Made by a program: the position numbers and the translations under genes. Under the pieces are notes generated by a model that saw only the letters and a program-made list of their open reading frames with translations, was not told the DNA's origin and made no database searches. Shown here piece after piece: positions 37,907 through 46,810 of a stretch of DNA of 64,000 nt; position 1 is the first letter of the stretch, and every line of letters starts with the position of its first letter. The stretch spans positions 78,284-142,283 of the forward strand of contig CAKTKC010000004.1 of assembly GCA_934569225.1 (NCBI GenBank), written 5' to 3'. The stretch comes from an uncultured Oscillospiraceae bacterium (GTDB taxonomy: Bacteria; Bacillota; Clostridia; Oscillospirales; Oscillospiraceae).

Positions 37907-37948
37907 AAAAAAGTACCGCCCCAATGCATTTTGGGGCATTGAGGCGGT
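37907..37948 (-). terminator. Terminator immediately before uvrC
   Basis: On the minus strand ACCGCC-t-CAATGC / GCATTG-g-GGCGGT then AC and TTTTTT. The T-run ends 20 bases before the uvrC ATG. It blocks transcripts from ptsH or acts as an attenuator. Confidence 0.8.
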
Positions 37949-37954
37949 TAAGTA

Positions 37955-38115
37955 GGGTGTATCTGAATACTGGCGAAATGACCGGCAGCGAGGGATTTTT
38001 GTCCTGAGCAAGCCATTTTTCCGCAGGAATACTTGCTGTATTTCAAGGGAAAATGGCGCGGCACAGGGCAAAAAGAGCCGCTGTCCGGGCGTTTTGACAG
38101 TGTTCAGATACACCC
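37955..38115. mobile_element. MITE-like 161-bp palindromic element
   Basis: Terminal inverted repeats GGGTGTATCTGAATACTG (left) and its near complement ending CAGATACACCC (right). The interior continues the fold: CCGGCAGCG/CCGCTGTCCGG, then GCCATTTTTCC/GGGAAAATGGC. The whole unit can form one long hairpin. It holds no gene. No clear target-site duplication; AGTA lies near both ends but offset. Confidence 0.65.
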
Positions 38116-38127
38116 CCAGTAAGTATC

Positions 38128-38388
38128 TTAATACACGTCCCTCTGGAGCAGTTCATCCAGGGCGTTGACGGCGGCTTCGGCATCGGGGCCGGAAGCGCTC
38201 AGGGTCACGGTAGTACCGGTCACGACACCCAGAGACATGATACCCAGCAAGCTTTTGGCGTTCATCCTGCGGCTGCCGGATTCCAGCCAGATGCTGCTTT
38301 CAAATTCGTTGGCCTTCTGTACGAAGTAGGTCGCCTGTCTGTTATGCAGACCGGATTCACAACGAACCACCACTTCTTTGTTGAACAT
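38128..38388 (-). CDS. HPr phosphocarrier protein
   Basis: 86 residues from ATG 38388 (AAGGAG 9 bases upstream), a start that puts the phosphorylatable His exactly at position 15 (GLHNRQAT) and the regulatory Ser at position 46 (NAKSLLGIMSLG). HPr relays phosphate from enzyme I to sugar permeases, and Ser46-P serves catabolite repression. Residue 18 is Gln instead of the near-universal Pro. No other PTS genes are near. It could be ptsH or a second HPr. Confidence 0.88.
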   Translation of the reverse strand: MFNKEVVVRCESGLHNRQATYFVQKANEFESSIWLESGSRRMNAKSLLGIMSLGVVTGTTVTLSASGPDAEAAVNALDELLQRDVY

Positions 38389-38557
38389 ATCCATTCACTC
38401 CTTTTCATCATATCCACGCGGATACGACGGGTCTAGATATATGATAGCTATTTTTACTGAAAATGTCAACTGTTTTTCGTTCTGTTTTCACAATACCTTA
38501 GGAAACCCGTCCCTTCGTACCGGAAAAAGCGGCTTCATTTCCTAATGCTGGAAATTT

Positions 38558-40936
38558 TTAACGGAACTCAGCAATGGTCACGCCGTCTTCGCCCTCGCCG
38601 TACACGCCAAGGCGGAAGCTCTTGACGAATTTATTCTTTTTCAGGGACTGCTGCACGGCGGCACGCAGCGCGCCGGTTCCCTTGCCGTGGATAATGCGCA
38701 CGGTGCTCAGGTTCGCCCGCATGGCTTCGTCCAGATATCGCTCCAGAACGCAGATGGCCTCTACCGTGTCCATGCCCCGCAGATCGACCTCCGTCGGCAT
38801 GGCGGTCATCTTCATCTCCCGGCCGGAGTGGGCAGGATGGCCGCCCTTGGCCTTGTAGGGGTTTTCGTTTTCCAGAAGGTAGATTTCGTCGGGCTTCGCG
38901 GTGAGCTTCAGGATGCCCGCCTGGAGCTGGTAGGTGCCGTCCTTGTTGATGGCGAGGACGCTGGCCTTGGTTCCCAGCTTCAGTAGCTCCACGGTGTCCC
39001 CCACCAGAATGCCCCGGGTGGGCTTGGGGCGCTCCTTCCTGGGCTGGGAAGCGCGGAGCTTGTCCTCCACCTCGTTGAGGTTCCGGCGCAGCTCGGCCTG
39101 ACGCTGGTTGATGCCGCTGATGTCGGCACTGTCGGCCAGCTGCTTGCGCATGGCTTTCAGCTCCTCGGAGGCAATGTTGGCGGCGGCGCGGGCTTCGTCG
39201 ATGATGTGCTGGGCTTCCCGGCGGGCGGACTCCACGGCCTTTTCCTTTTCCTTGCGGAGCTGCTCCTGGTATTCCTCGTTCTGCTGCTTGATCTTCGCCG
39301 TCTCCTGCTTCAGGCGCTCGGCCTCCTGACGGGCAAGCTCCATCTGCTGGCGCTGCTGCTCCAGCTGGGACAGCACGTCCTCAAAGTCCTTGTCGGACTT
39401 GTCCACAAGGTCGTCGGCTTCCTTCAATATTTCCTCCGAAAGCCCCAGCTTCCGGGAAATGGCAAAGGCGTTGGATTTGCCAGGAATGCCGATGAGCAGC
39501 TTATAAGTCGGGCGAAGGGTCTCCACGTCGAACTCACAGGAGGCGTTGATGACGCCCTTGGTGCGCATGGCGTAGAGCTTCAATTCGGCGTAATGGGTCG
39601 TCGCCACCACACGGCTGCCCAGCTTCCGGCAGAATTCGATGATGGCGGTAGCCAGCGCCGCGCCCTCCGCCGGGTCGGTACCCGCGCCCAGCTCGTCGAA
39701 CAGCACCAGCGTCCGGTCATCGCACTGGGCGACCACATCCACGATGGTGCGCATATGGCTGGAAAATGTGGACAGGCTCTGGGCAATGGACTGTTCGTCG
39801 CCGATGTCGGCGAGAATGGCGTCGAAGGTGGACAGCACGCTTCCGTCCCCGGCGGGGACGTGCAGGCCGCACTCCGCCATCAGCGTCAGAAGGCCCACGG
39901 TTTTCAGGGTGACGGTTTTGCCGCCGGTGTTGGGGCCGGTGATGATCATGGTGTCGAAATCCGTACCCAGCCGCAGAGAGATCGGCACGACGGTTTTCGG
40001 ATCGATGAGCGGATGCCGGGCGTTTCGCAGCTCCACCCTGCCCTGATCGTTCATGATGGGCGCCCATGCGCGCATCCGGTAGGCAAGCTTGGCCTTGGCG
40101 AAGATCACATCCAGCTGCACCAGCATCCGGTAGTCCAAGTCAATGGCCTCCCGGTAGGCGGCGGCTTCACTGGACAGCTCCGCCAGAATACGCTCGATTT
40201 CCTTCTTTTCCTTTAGTTCCAGCTCCCGCAGGGCATTGTTGGCGTTGACGGCGGACATCGGCTCCACAAAATATGTAGACCCCGTGGCGGACACGTCATG
40301 CACCAGTCCGGGAACGTCGTTTTTGCACTCGCTTTTCACGGGAACCACGTACCGTCCCTGACGGATGGTGATGATCGGCTCCCGCAGGAATTTGGAGTAG
40401 GCCGGGGAGGAAATCACCTTTTGCAGGCTGTCCCGGATTTTCCCTGCCTGAATACGCATATGGCGGCGGATGTCCGACAGCTCCGGGGAGGCGTTGTCCG
40501 CGATTTCCTCCTCGGAGAGGATCGCGCCGAAAATCTTGTCCTCCAAGTATTTATTGGGACTGAGCGCCTGAAACAGGGCGTCCAGCACCGTCGCCTTGTC
40601 GTCCTCGGCGACGTAGCCCTTGATATTCCGGGCGCAGCGAAGGATGCCCGCAATGCGCAGCAGCTCCACCGGCTGTAAGCTGCCGCCCCGGTCTGCCCGC
40701 TCCAAAGACGCGGAGCAGTCGGTCACGTCCCCGAAAACGGGATTGCCCTTCCGGGTACACAGGTCGGAGGCCGCGGTGGTCTGATTCAGCATCAGCTCCA
40801 CTTCCTCCGAATCCGAAGAAGGCCGCAGCGACAGGCAGGCTTCCTTGCCGCCCTCGCTGCCGGCACATTCGGCAAGAAGCTGCAAAACTTGGTCGAGTTC
40901 CAGCTTCCGCAGAGATTTTTCGTATAATTCTGACAT
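38558..40936 (-). CDS. mutS2: Endonuclease MutS2
   Basis: 792 residues. MutS core with Walker A GPNTGGKT and ST(H) motif, a long coiled coil (KEADDLVDKSDKDFEDVLSQ and on) and a C-terminal Smr domain (VDLRGM, IIHGKGTGAL). It works in ribosome rescue/recombination control rather than mismatch repair. AGGAGATATTAAG precedes the ATG; recO lies just upstream on the same strand. Confidence 0.96.
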   Translation of the reverse strand: MSELYEKSLRKLELDQVLQLLAECAGSEGGKEACLSLRPSSDSEEVELMLNQTTAASDLCTRKGNPVFGDVTDCSASLERADRGGSLQPVELLRIAGILRCARNIKGYVAEDDKATVLDALFQALSPNKYLEDKIFGAILSEEEIADNASPELSDIRRHMRIQAGKIRDSLQKVISSPAYSKFLREPIITIRQGRYVVPVKSECKNDVPGLVHDVSATGSTYFVEPMSAVNANNALRELELKEKKEIERILAELSSEAAAYREAIDLDYRMLVQLDVIFAKAKLAYRMRAWAPIMNDQGRVELRNARHPLIDPKTVVPISLRLGTDFDTMIITGPNTGGKTVTLKTVGLLTLMAECGLHVPAGDGSVLSTFDAILADIGDEQSIAQSLSTFSSHMRTIVDVVAQCDDRTLVLFDELGAGTDPAEGAALATAIIEFCRKLGSRVVATTHYAELKLYAMRTKGVINASCEFDVETLRPTYKLLIGIPGKSNAFAISRKLGLSEEILKEADDLVDKSDKDFEDVLSQLEQQRQQMELARQEAERLKQETAKIKQQNEEYQEQLRKEKEKAVESARREAQHIIDEARAAANIASEELKAMRKQLADSADISGINQRQAELRRNLNEVEDKLRASQPRKERPKPTRGILVGDTVELLKLGTKASVLAINKDGTYQLQAGILKLTAKPDEIYLLENENPYKAKGGHPAHSGREMKMTAMPTEVDLRGMDTVEAICVLERYLDEAMRANLSTVRIIHGKGTGALRAAVQQSLKKNKFVKSFRLGVYGEGEDGVTIAEFR

Positions 40937-40952
40937 TTTTTCTTAATATCTC

Positions 40953-41696
40953 CTATATAAGTAACGATTTGTAGAAGTCCAGCGTGGAAAATCCACGTTC
41001 CAGCTGGGTGGCGAGGTACGCCTCCGTCACCTCGGAAAGCTGCTGCAAGGTATCTTCCCCCGCCTGAAAGGAAAACAGCTTTTTGCTGTCGCAATAGCAG
41101 ATGTAACGCATGGCTTCCAGCACGGAAGGCGGCACCGGCATCCGGATACCGTTTGACTCAGAACTGCGGCAATTCCGGCATTCCAGCATACCCGCCGACA
41201 GGTCGAACCGCTCCGGCGTCTGGCTGCCGCAGACATGGCAGCCGGTGAGATCGGGGGTATAGCCGGACAGGCAGGCGGCGCGCAGCTCGAACACAGCCTT
41301 GACCTGGCTTTCCGGAAGATCGAGTCTGGAGAGGGCGTACAAGCAGTTGAGCAGCAGCGATTGCAGCTCCGGGTTCGGCATATCCTCCTGAGAGAGAACC
41401 TCCGAAACCTGGGCAAAATACGTGCCCAGAGACAGCTTGGTCAAGTCCCGGCGCAAAGGCGTAAACAGCTCGATGGACTGGGCTTCGTTGATGGTGTACT
41501 GTCCCCGGTATTCAAACAGCGTGAATTCCCCATAGGCAAGCAGCTGGCACGGGGCGATCAGCGGGCTGTTTTTCCGCCGCAGTCCCCGCGCCTTCACGGT
41601 CAGTCTGCCATGGCGGCGGGTCAGCATGGTCAGCAAGGCGTCCTTGTCATTGTAGTCCGTAACTCTCAGGACGATGCCCTGAATCGTCAAATACAT
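40953..41696 (-). CDS. recO: DNA repair protein RecO
   Basis: 247 residues. N-terminal OB fold (GIVLRVTDYNDKDALLTML), then a four-Cys zinc-binding region (CHVCG, CRNC) and a helical C-terminus. It loads RecA with RecR. GGAGGAAACCC precedes the ATG. The YqzL-like micro-gene overlaps its first 50 bases, keeping the era-yqzL-recO order of bacilli. Confidence 0.95.
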   Translation of the reverse strand: MYLTIQGIVLRVTDYNDKDALLTMLTRRHGRLTVKARGLRRKNSPLIAPCQLLAYGEFTLFEYRGQYTINEAQSIELFTPLRRDLTKLSLGTYFAQVSEVLSQEDMPNPELQSLLLNCLYALSRLDLPESQVKAVFELRAACLSGYTPDLTGCHVCGSQTPERFDLSAGMLECRNCRSSESNGIRMPVPPSVLEAMRYICYCDSKKLFSFQAGEDTLQQLSEVTEAYLATQLERGFSTLDFYKSLLI

Positions 41697-41787
41697 GGGT
41701 TTCCTCCGATTTGTGCTTGCAGTACATGAGATACATTTCCGGTGCGCCGGTCTCCAGAAACAGCTGCCAGTAATCCAAAGCGTTCAT
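41647..41787 (-). CDS. YqzL-like small protein
   Basis: 46 residues from ATG 41787 (GGAGG 7 bases upstream). WQLFLETGAPEMYLMYCK fits the short YqzL pattern of Bacillus (W..F..TG...AYLLYK), and the position between era and recO is the same. The last 50 bases overlap recO in another frame. Function unknown. Confidence 0.65.
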   Translation of the reverse strand: MNALDYWQLFLETGAPEMYLMYCKHKSEETHVFDDSGHRPESYGLQ

Positions 41788-41842
41788 AGACATCCCTCCT
41801 GAAAGTAGGGTTTGCCATACTCCAGGAAAATACCACTGGAAA

Positions 41843-42730
41843 TTATTCGCTGTAGCCAAAATTGCGCACCAGGAAATCGCTGTCCCGCCAGTTTTCCTTC
41901 ACCTTGACCCAGGTGGTCAGAAAAACCTTGGTGCCCATAAATTTTTCGCAGTCAGCCCGCGCCATAGAAGAGATTTTTTTCAGCATGGCGCCGTTTTTGC
42001 CGATGATGATGCCCTTGTGACTGGCCTTTTCGCAGTAGATGGTGGCGTCAATGTCGATGATGCCGTTGTCCCGCTCGGAGAATTTCGTGATTTCCACAGC
42101 GGTTCCGTGGGGAACCTCCCGGTCAAGGCACCACAGCAGCTTTTCCCGGATGATCTCCGCCATTACCTGCCGCTCGGGCTGGTCGGTGGTTACATCCTCC
42201 GGGAACAGGAAGGGGCTTTCCTCGGCGTATTTGCCGCAGGTTTCCAGCAGATCCTCCACCCCGTCGCCGGTTTTGGCGGAGATGGGGATGATGGCGTCAA
42301 AGGCCGCCGCCTGAGAATAGACGGCGATGACCTCCAGAAGGGCGTCCTTTTCCACGGTGTCGATCTTGTTGATGGCGAGAATGGCGGGGCAGTGGCTGCT
42401 CTTGATTTTGTCGATCAGCCCTTCCTCCTGGGGGCCAATGGACGCGATCGGTTCCACCACAAGGATGGTCAAATCCACGTCGGAAATGGATTCCCGGGCA
42501 ACATTTACCATGTAATCGCCCAGCTTCGTTCTCGCCCGGTGGTAGCCGGGGGTGTCCACAAACACGAACTGGGTATCCCCTCTCGTCACGATGCCGCAGA
42601 TGCGGTTGCGGGTGGTCTGGGGCTTATTGGATACAATGGCGATCTTCTCGCCAACGAGATAGTTTGTCAGCGTGGACTTGCCCACGTTGGGGCGTCCGGC
42701 AATGGTGATCATAGCGGATTTCGTTTTCAT
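41843..42730 (-). CDS. era: GTPase Era
   Basis: 295 residues. G motifs GRPNVGKST, DTPGYH and NKID, then a C-terminal KH domain with GAMLKKI. It helps 30S ribosome assembly by binding 16S rRNA. TGAGGAGAATAG precedes the ATG. The ybeY gene lies 12 bases upstream in the same operon. Confidence 0.97.
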   Translation of the reverse strand: MKTKSAMITIAGRPNVGKSTLTNYLVGEKIAIVSNKPQTTRNRICGIVTRGDTQFVFVDTPGYHRARTKLGDYMVNVARESISDVDLTILVVEPIASIGPQEEGLIDKIKSSHCPAILAINKIDTVEKDALLEVIAVYSQAAAFDAIIPISAKTGDGVEDLLETCGKYAEESPFLFPEDVTTDQPERQVMAEIIREKLLWCLDREVPHGTAVEITKFSERDNGIIDIDATIYCEKASHKGIIIGKNGAMLKKISSMARADCEKFMGTKVFLTTWVKVKENWRDSDFLVRNFGYSE

Positions 42731-42742
42731 TTTCTATTCTCC

Positions 42743-43243
42743 TCAGTCCCGGCTCATATTGGGGATGGACGCGGCAATGGCTTCCTCCCTGCCGCGCATT
42801 TTCTTCTTTTCCTCGCCCTCGTCCAGATGGTCATAGCCCAGCAGATGGAGCATGGAATGGATGGTGAGGTAACCAACTTCCCGGCGGGTGGAATGGCCGA
42901 ATTCCTTGGCCTGGGCAATTGCCCGTTCCAGAGAAATGCACATATCCCCCAACGGCACCAGGCCGGTCTCCGGATCCTGGAAGTCCGTCCAGTCCGTAGG
43001 CGGTTCCCCGGCGATGAGCTGGAACATGGGGAAGCTCAGCACGTCCGTAGGCTTGTCCATGTGGCGGCTCTCCCGGTTGACCACCTGAATGCCCGCGTCA
43101 TCCGTCACAAGGACGTTGATCTCGCAGGGCACCTTGACACCCTCCGCGTCCAGCACCGCGTTGACGCAGGTACGGATGATGCTTTTGACGGTAAATTTTT
43201 GCAGGCTCAGCTGCTCGAATACGATGTTGATTTTATGTCTCAT
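42743..43243 (-). CDS. ybeY: Endoribonuclease YbeY
   Basis: 166 residues. The metal-binding motif HSMLHLLGYDHLDEGE (H-x3-H-x5-H) is complete. YbeY matures 16S rRNA 3' ends. It follows phoH with a 1-base gap, the usual phoH-ybeY-era order. Confidence 0.95.
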   Translation of the reverse strand: MRHKINIVFEQLSLQKFTVKSIIRTCVNAVLDAEGVKVPCEINVLVTDDAGIQVVNRESRHMDKPTDVLSFPMFQLIAGEPPTDWTDFQDPETGLVPLGDMCISLERAIAQAKEFGHSTRREVGYLTIHSMLHLLGYDHLDEGEEKKKMRGREEAIAASIPNMSRD

Positions 43244-43244
43244 G

Positions 43245-44264
43245 TCAATTTTTCCTCTGATGGTAACGGCCCTGAAGCTGACGGGTCGGTTTTTTGACTT
43301 CCTTTTTCTGGGCGGAGCGCTCGTAGGCGCTGATGATCTCCTGCACCAGCGCGTGGCGCACCACGTCCGCGGCGGTCAGGCGGCAGATGGCGATGTCCTT
43401 CACCCCGTCCAGCACCCGCACGGCGTCCTTCAGGCCGGAAACCTTGTCGTCCGGCAGGTCGATCTGGGTCACATCACCGGTGATGACGATTTTCGACCCG
43501 AAGCCGAGGCGGGTCAGGAACATTTTCATCTGCTCCCGGGTGGTGTTCTGGGCTTCGTCCAGAATGATGAAGCTGTCGTCCAGCGTTCTGCCGCGCATAT
43601 AGGCCAGCGGCGCGACCTCGATGGAGCCGCGCTCCTGATATTTCTGGAAGGTCTCCGCCCCCAGCATATCGTACAGCGCGTCGTACAGCGGCCTGAGATA
43701 GGGGTCGACCTTGTTCTGCAAGTCGCCAGGCAGGAAGCCCAGCCGCTCCCCCGCTTCCACCGCCGGGCGGGTGAGGATAATGCGGTTCACCGTGCGCTCC
43801 CGGAAGGCGGCCACGGCGGCGGCGACTGCCAGATAGGTCTTGCCGGTACCTGCGGGGCCGACGCCGATGGTGATGGTGTTCTTCATAATGGCCTTCATGT
43901 AGTTCTGCTGGCCTACAGTCTTGGCCTTGATGGGTTTTCCCTTGGCGGTGATGCAGACAACATCCTTCGCCATCTGCGCAACCTGGGCGTCATTGCCCTC
44001 GTTGACCAGGGTAATAAGGTAGCGCACCCGCTGCTCGTCGATGGTTTCGCCCTTGGCCGCCAGAGACAGCAGCCCTTCCAGTGTGCGCACGGCCTTATCC
44101 GCCATTTCCTCGTCCCCGGAGACCCGGAGGTCTGTCCCCCGGTTCACCACCCGGACGCTCAGGGCTTCCTCGATTCGTTTGATATTTTCGTCAAAAGAGC
44201 CAAACACCGTGATCAGGTCTTCCACCCGCTCGGCGTTGACGATTCGTTCAACCACTTTTCCCAT
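43245..44264 (-). CDS. PhoH-like ATPase
   Basis: 339 residues from ATG 44264 (GGAG 6 bases upstream; an upstream TTG at 44276 is inside that site). Walker A GPAGTGKTYLA near residue 139 and Walker B FIILDEAQN identify the family. A KH-like N-terminus precedes the ATPase. Likely RNA helicase or nuclease partner of YbeY. It overlaps yqfD by 17 bases. Confidence 0.93.
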   Translation of the reverse strand: MGKVVERIVNAERVEDLITVFGSFDENIKRIEEALSVRVVNRGTDLRVSGDEEMADKAVRTLEGLLSLAAKGETIDEQRVRYLITLVNEGNDAQVAQMAKDVVCITAKGKPIKAKTVGQQNYMKAIMKNTITIGVGPAGTGKTYLAVAAAVAAFRERTVNRIILTRPAVEAGERLGFLPGDLQNKVDPYLRPLYDALYDMLGAETFQKYQERGSIEVAPLAYMRGRTLDDSFIILDEAQNTTREQMKMFLTRLGFGSKIVITGDVTQIDLPDDKVSGLKDAVRVLDGVKDIAICRLTAADVVRHALVQEIISAYERSAQKKEVKKPTRQLQGRYHQRKN

Positions 44265-45444
44265 TTGTATCTCCAATCTGTTCTCTGCGGACCCGGCCGA
44301 TCATTTCCACGCAGGCGTATGTCCCTTCAAGCAGGTACTTATCCTCCAACTGCGTGACCGATTCCCTCCGGCTCAAAATCCGCCCGGCCACCATCTGCTG
44401 GGTCAGGGCGCTCTGGGCGAACCTGGAAAGCGCCGCTTCCGCCGCCTCCGGCTCCAGAGTCATCCTTTCCCAATCGAAGAAAGTATATTCCTCCACGCAC
44501 AGGGTAACCGGCAGGCGAAAGCCGCCCGGAAGGGTCAGTTCATATCGCCTATCCATTCTATCACAACTGCCCTGCAAAATTCCACTGTCTTTCCATAAAT
44601 TTATGCGTTTTTTTCCGACGATGAGGCTGTATTTTCGCCTGACACCGGTCTGCTCCCCCCGAACCGTCCACTGAGCGGGAGTCACGGCGGCAAAATCCCG
44701 GCTTGTCTGAGCGTAAATCTCCCCTTCTGCCCGGGTTGCCTGAATGCAGATGCCGCAGTCGGTGTACCCGGAGATCAGCACCTGCCCTGTCTTCACCGAC
44801 TGCCCCACCCGGCACAGAAAATTCCCCCGGGTCACCGTGGCGGAGACGATAAAGCCGTCCCGGGAGGCCACAATGCTGCTCACCGCCGCGTCCGATTCCG
44901 TCACCTCCGGGTCTGTCCGCTCCCGCACGGAAACGGTTGCCACACATCCGGAGGTGTTCACCCCCGCCCATTGCAGCTGGGGAAGTGCCGACAGCAGGGC
45001 GTTTTTCATTTTTTCGCTCCGCACCGCCCGCCGGGAAGCACCGAAGCGGATGCCGCTTTCCCCCGCGGCGTCCAGAATAAGCCGGGTTGGCGTGGTCACA
45101 TTGCCCTCCACCCGCACGAAAAAGATACGGGTGGGCAGAAAAATCGCCGCCGCCAGAAACACCACCAGCCCGCACAGAAGCATCGGCCGGGTCAACAGCC
45201 GTTTCAGCGTCCAGTACACGCCCATCCGACGGCGCAGACGCAGCGTCTCTCCCCGTTTTTCGCTGAGGGCTTCCAGCGCCCGGTAATCCCGTCTGCGCAC
45301 CCGGAACCGGGCGGTCAGGTCGCCGACCTGTATCACGTCATAAAGCGGGATGCCCCGGGCATTGACCGCTTCCAGCGCCGCGTCCGGCTCCGCGCTGGTC
45401 AGCTCCGCCTCCACCATCCCGTCCAGAGACTTCCAGATATCCAT
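44248..45444 (-). CDS. yqfD: Sporulation protein YqfD
   Basis: 398 residues. One transmembrane helix (about 86-106, MLLCGLVVFLAAAIFLPTRI region), then the extracytoplasmic YqfD beta domain with REGRGEIYAQTS-like segment and C-terminal LLEGTYACVE. YqfD and YqfC are mother-cell sporulation proteins with regulation role not fully known. GGAGGGGG precedes the ATG. Neighbour yqfC lies just upstream. Confidence 0.92.
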   Translation of the reverse strand: MDIWKSLDGMVEAELTSAEPDAALEAVNARGIPLYDVIQVGDLTARFRVRRRDYRALEALSEKRGETLRLRRRMGVYWTLKRLLTRPMLLCGLVVFLAAAIFLPTRIFFVRVEGNVTTPTRLILDAAGESGIRFGASRRAVRSEKMKNALLSALPQLQWAGVNTSGCVATVSVRERTDPEVTESDAAVSSIVASRDGFIVSATVTRGNFLCRVGQSVKTGQVLISGYTDCGICIQATRAEGEIYAQTSRDFAAVTPAQWTVRGEQTGVRRKYSLIVGKKRINLWKDSGILQGSCDRMDRRYELTLPGGFRLPVTLCVEEYTFFDWERMTLEPEAAEAALSRFAQSALTQQMVAGRILSRRESVTQLEDKYLLEGTYACVEMIGRVRREQIGDTNGKSG

Positions 45445-45445
45445 G

Positions 45446-45727
45446 TTACCCCCTCCGGATCAGCGTTACTGCGTCGATTCTCCCGGAAATGATCAGTTGC
45501 TCCTTTGTCATGCGGATCAGCTCCAGATTGCAGCCGCAGACACAGACCAGACCGTATTTCACCTTGACCCCGATTTTCTCCCGGCTGTACTCCTTGACGC
45601 CGAAGTGGTTCTCGATCAGCACCCGCCGGTCGCCGGCGATCTCCACAATGGGCTGCCCCGGCAGCGGCTCTGCGGAAAGGTCAGCCCCGTCCGCCAGCCG
45701 CTGCAAAATCATTCGTCCCTTCCCCAT
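45446..45727 (-). CDS. yqfC: Sporulation protein YqfC
   Basis: 93 residues from ATG 45727. VEIAGDRRVLIENHFGVKEY and the tail ELIRMTKEQLIISGRID are typical of YqfC. It ends one base before yqfD. The long open frame upstream reads into the divergent gene and was not used. The ribosome site is weak (GGGGGCTGG), so the exact start is slightly uncertain. Confidence 0.9.
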   Translation of the reverse strand: MGKGRMILQRLADGADLSAEPLPGQPIVEIAGDRRVLIENHFGVKEYSREKIGVKVKYGLVCVCGCNLELIRMTKEQLIISGRIDAVTLIRRG

Positions 45728-45802
45728 GAAACCAGCCCCCTTGGGAAAAGCATATGAATGGACAGCGGCCGATTTGCATAGATTCTTCCGAGGTGAGGTC
45801 TG

Positions 45803-46780
45803 GTGAAACGGAGAAATTTCTGGGCAGGAATCTGTGTGAGTTTTGGGATGCTGGCGCTGATTCTGGACGGTCGGACGGCAATCGAGGGGGCGCGTCAGGG
45901 AATCGGGCTGTGCCTGCGGACGGTAATTCCGTCCCTGTTCCCCTTTTTTGTGCTGTCCATTCTGCTGACAAGCTCCCTGCTCGGCAGCTCTTTGGCGGTT
46001 CTGCGGCCATTGGGGCGGCTGTTCGGAATGCCGGAGGGAGCGGAATCTCTGCTCATTCCGGCGTTTCTGGGCGGGTATCCCGTTGGGGCGCAGAACGTCG
46101 CCGCCGCTTTCCGCAGCGGGCAGCTGACAAAACCGGAGGCGGAACGGCTGCTTTCCTTTTGCAACAACGCGGGGCCTGCGTTTCTCTTCGGCATGGCAGC
46201 GGCCATGTTCCCCCGCCGCTGGATGGCCTGGGCGCTGTGGGGTATTCATATTGCGGGCGCGTTGTTTGCGGCGCTGTTGATTCCAGGGAAACCTGCCGCC
46301 CCCGTCAGGCTGACGCAGACAAATCCCCATTCCCCTGCTTCCGCCCTGAACACCGCGATTACGGTCATGGCCACGGTTTGCGGCTGGGTGGTGCTTTTCC
46401 GGGTTCTGCTGGCGTTTCTGAAACGGTGGATTTTCTGGATTCTCCCGGCGGCTGTGCAGGTCGCAATTACGGGGATTCTGGAGCTTTCCAACGGCTGCTG
46501 TGAGCTGCTGGCCGTCACGGACGTTTCAGCCCGGTTCTGCATCTGTTCGGGCATTCTGGCCTTCGGCGGCCTGTGCGTCACCATGCAGACCATGTCCGTC
46601 ACGACGGGACTTTCCATGAAACCGTACTTTCTGGGGAAGCTGCTGCAAACGCTTTTCTCTCTCGCCCTTGCCGCACTGATGGCATACGGCATCTGGCTTC
46701 CCTTCGGGGTGCTGTCCGCCGGGGTGCTGGTGATAAAGCTTCAAAAAAGGGGTAGCTTTTCCGGAGTATTTGGTGTATAA
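45803..46780 (+). CDS. YlbJ-like sporulation membrane protein
   Basis: 325 residues from GTG 45803 (GAGGTGAGG 4 bases upstream). Many hydrophobic helices with the gate-like NNAGPAFLFGM and GGYPVGAQN motifs of nucleoside-recognition/YlbJ proteins. Inferred role: mother-cell membrane channel during spore formation. It is divergent from yqfC; the 75-base gap between them should hold both promoters. Confidence 0.85.
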   Translation: MKRRNFWAGICVSFGMLALILDGRTAIEGARQGIGLCLRTVIPSLFPFFVLSILLTSSLLGSSLAVLRPLGRLFGMPEGAESLLIPAFLGGYPVGAQNVAAAFRSGQLTKPEAERLLSFCNNAGPAFLFGMAAAMFPRRWMAWALWGIHIAGALFAALLIPGKPAAPVRLTQTNPHSPASALNTAITVMATVCGWVVLFRVLLAFLKRWIFWILPAAVQVAITGILELSNGCCELLAVTDVSARFCICSGILAFGGLCVTMQTMSVTTGLSMKPYFLGKLLQTLFSLALAALMAYGIWLPFGVLSAGVLVIKLQKRGSFSGVFGV

Positions 46781-46810
46781 TACAGGAATGAAGATTGGGA
46801 GGATACCGCC

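Noticed and set aside
37949..38118. AGTA next to both MITE ends as a target-site duplication
   Set aside because: The copies are not at equal distance from the repeat ends, so the duplication cannot be claimed.
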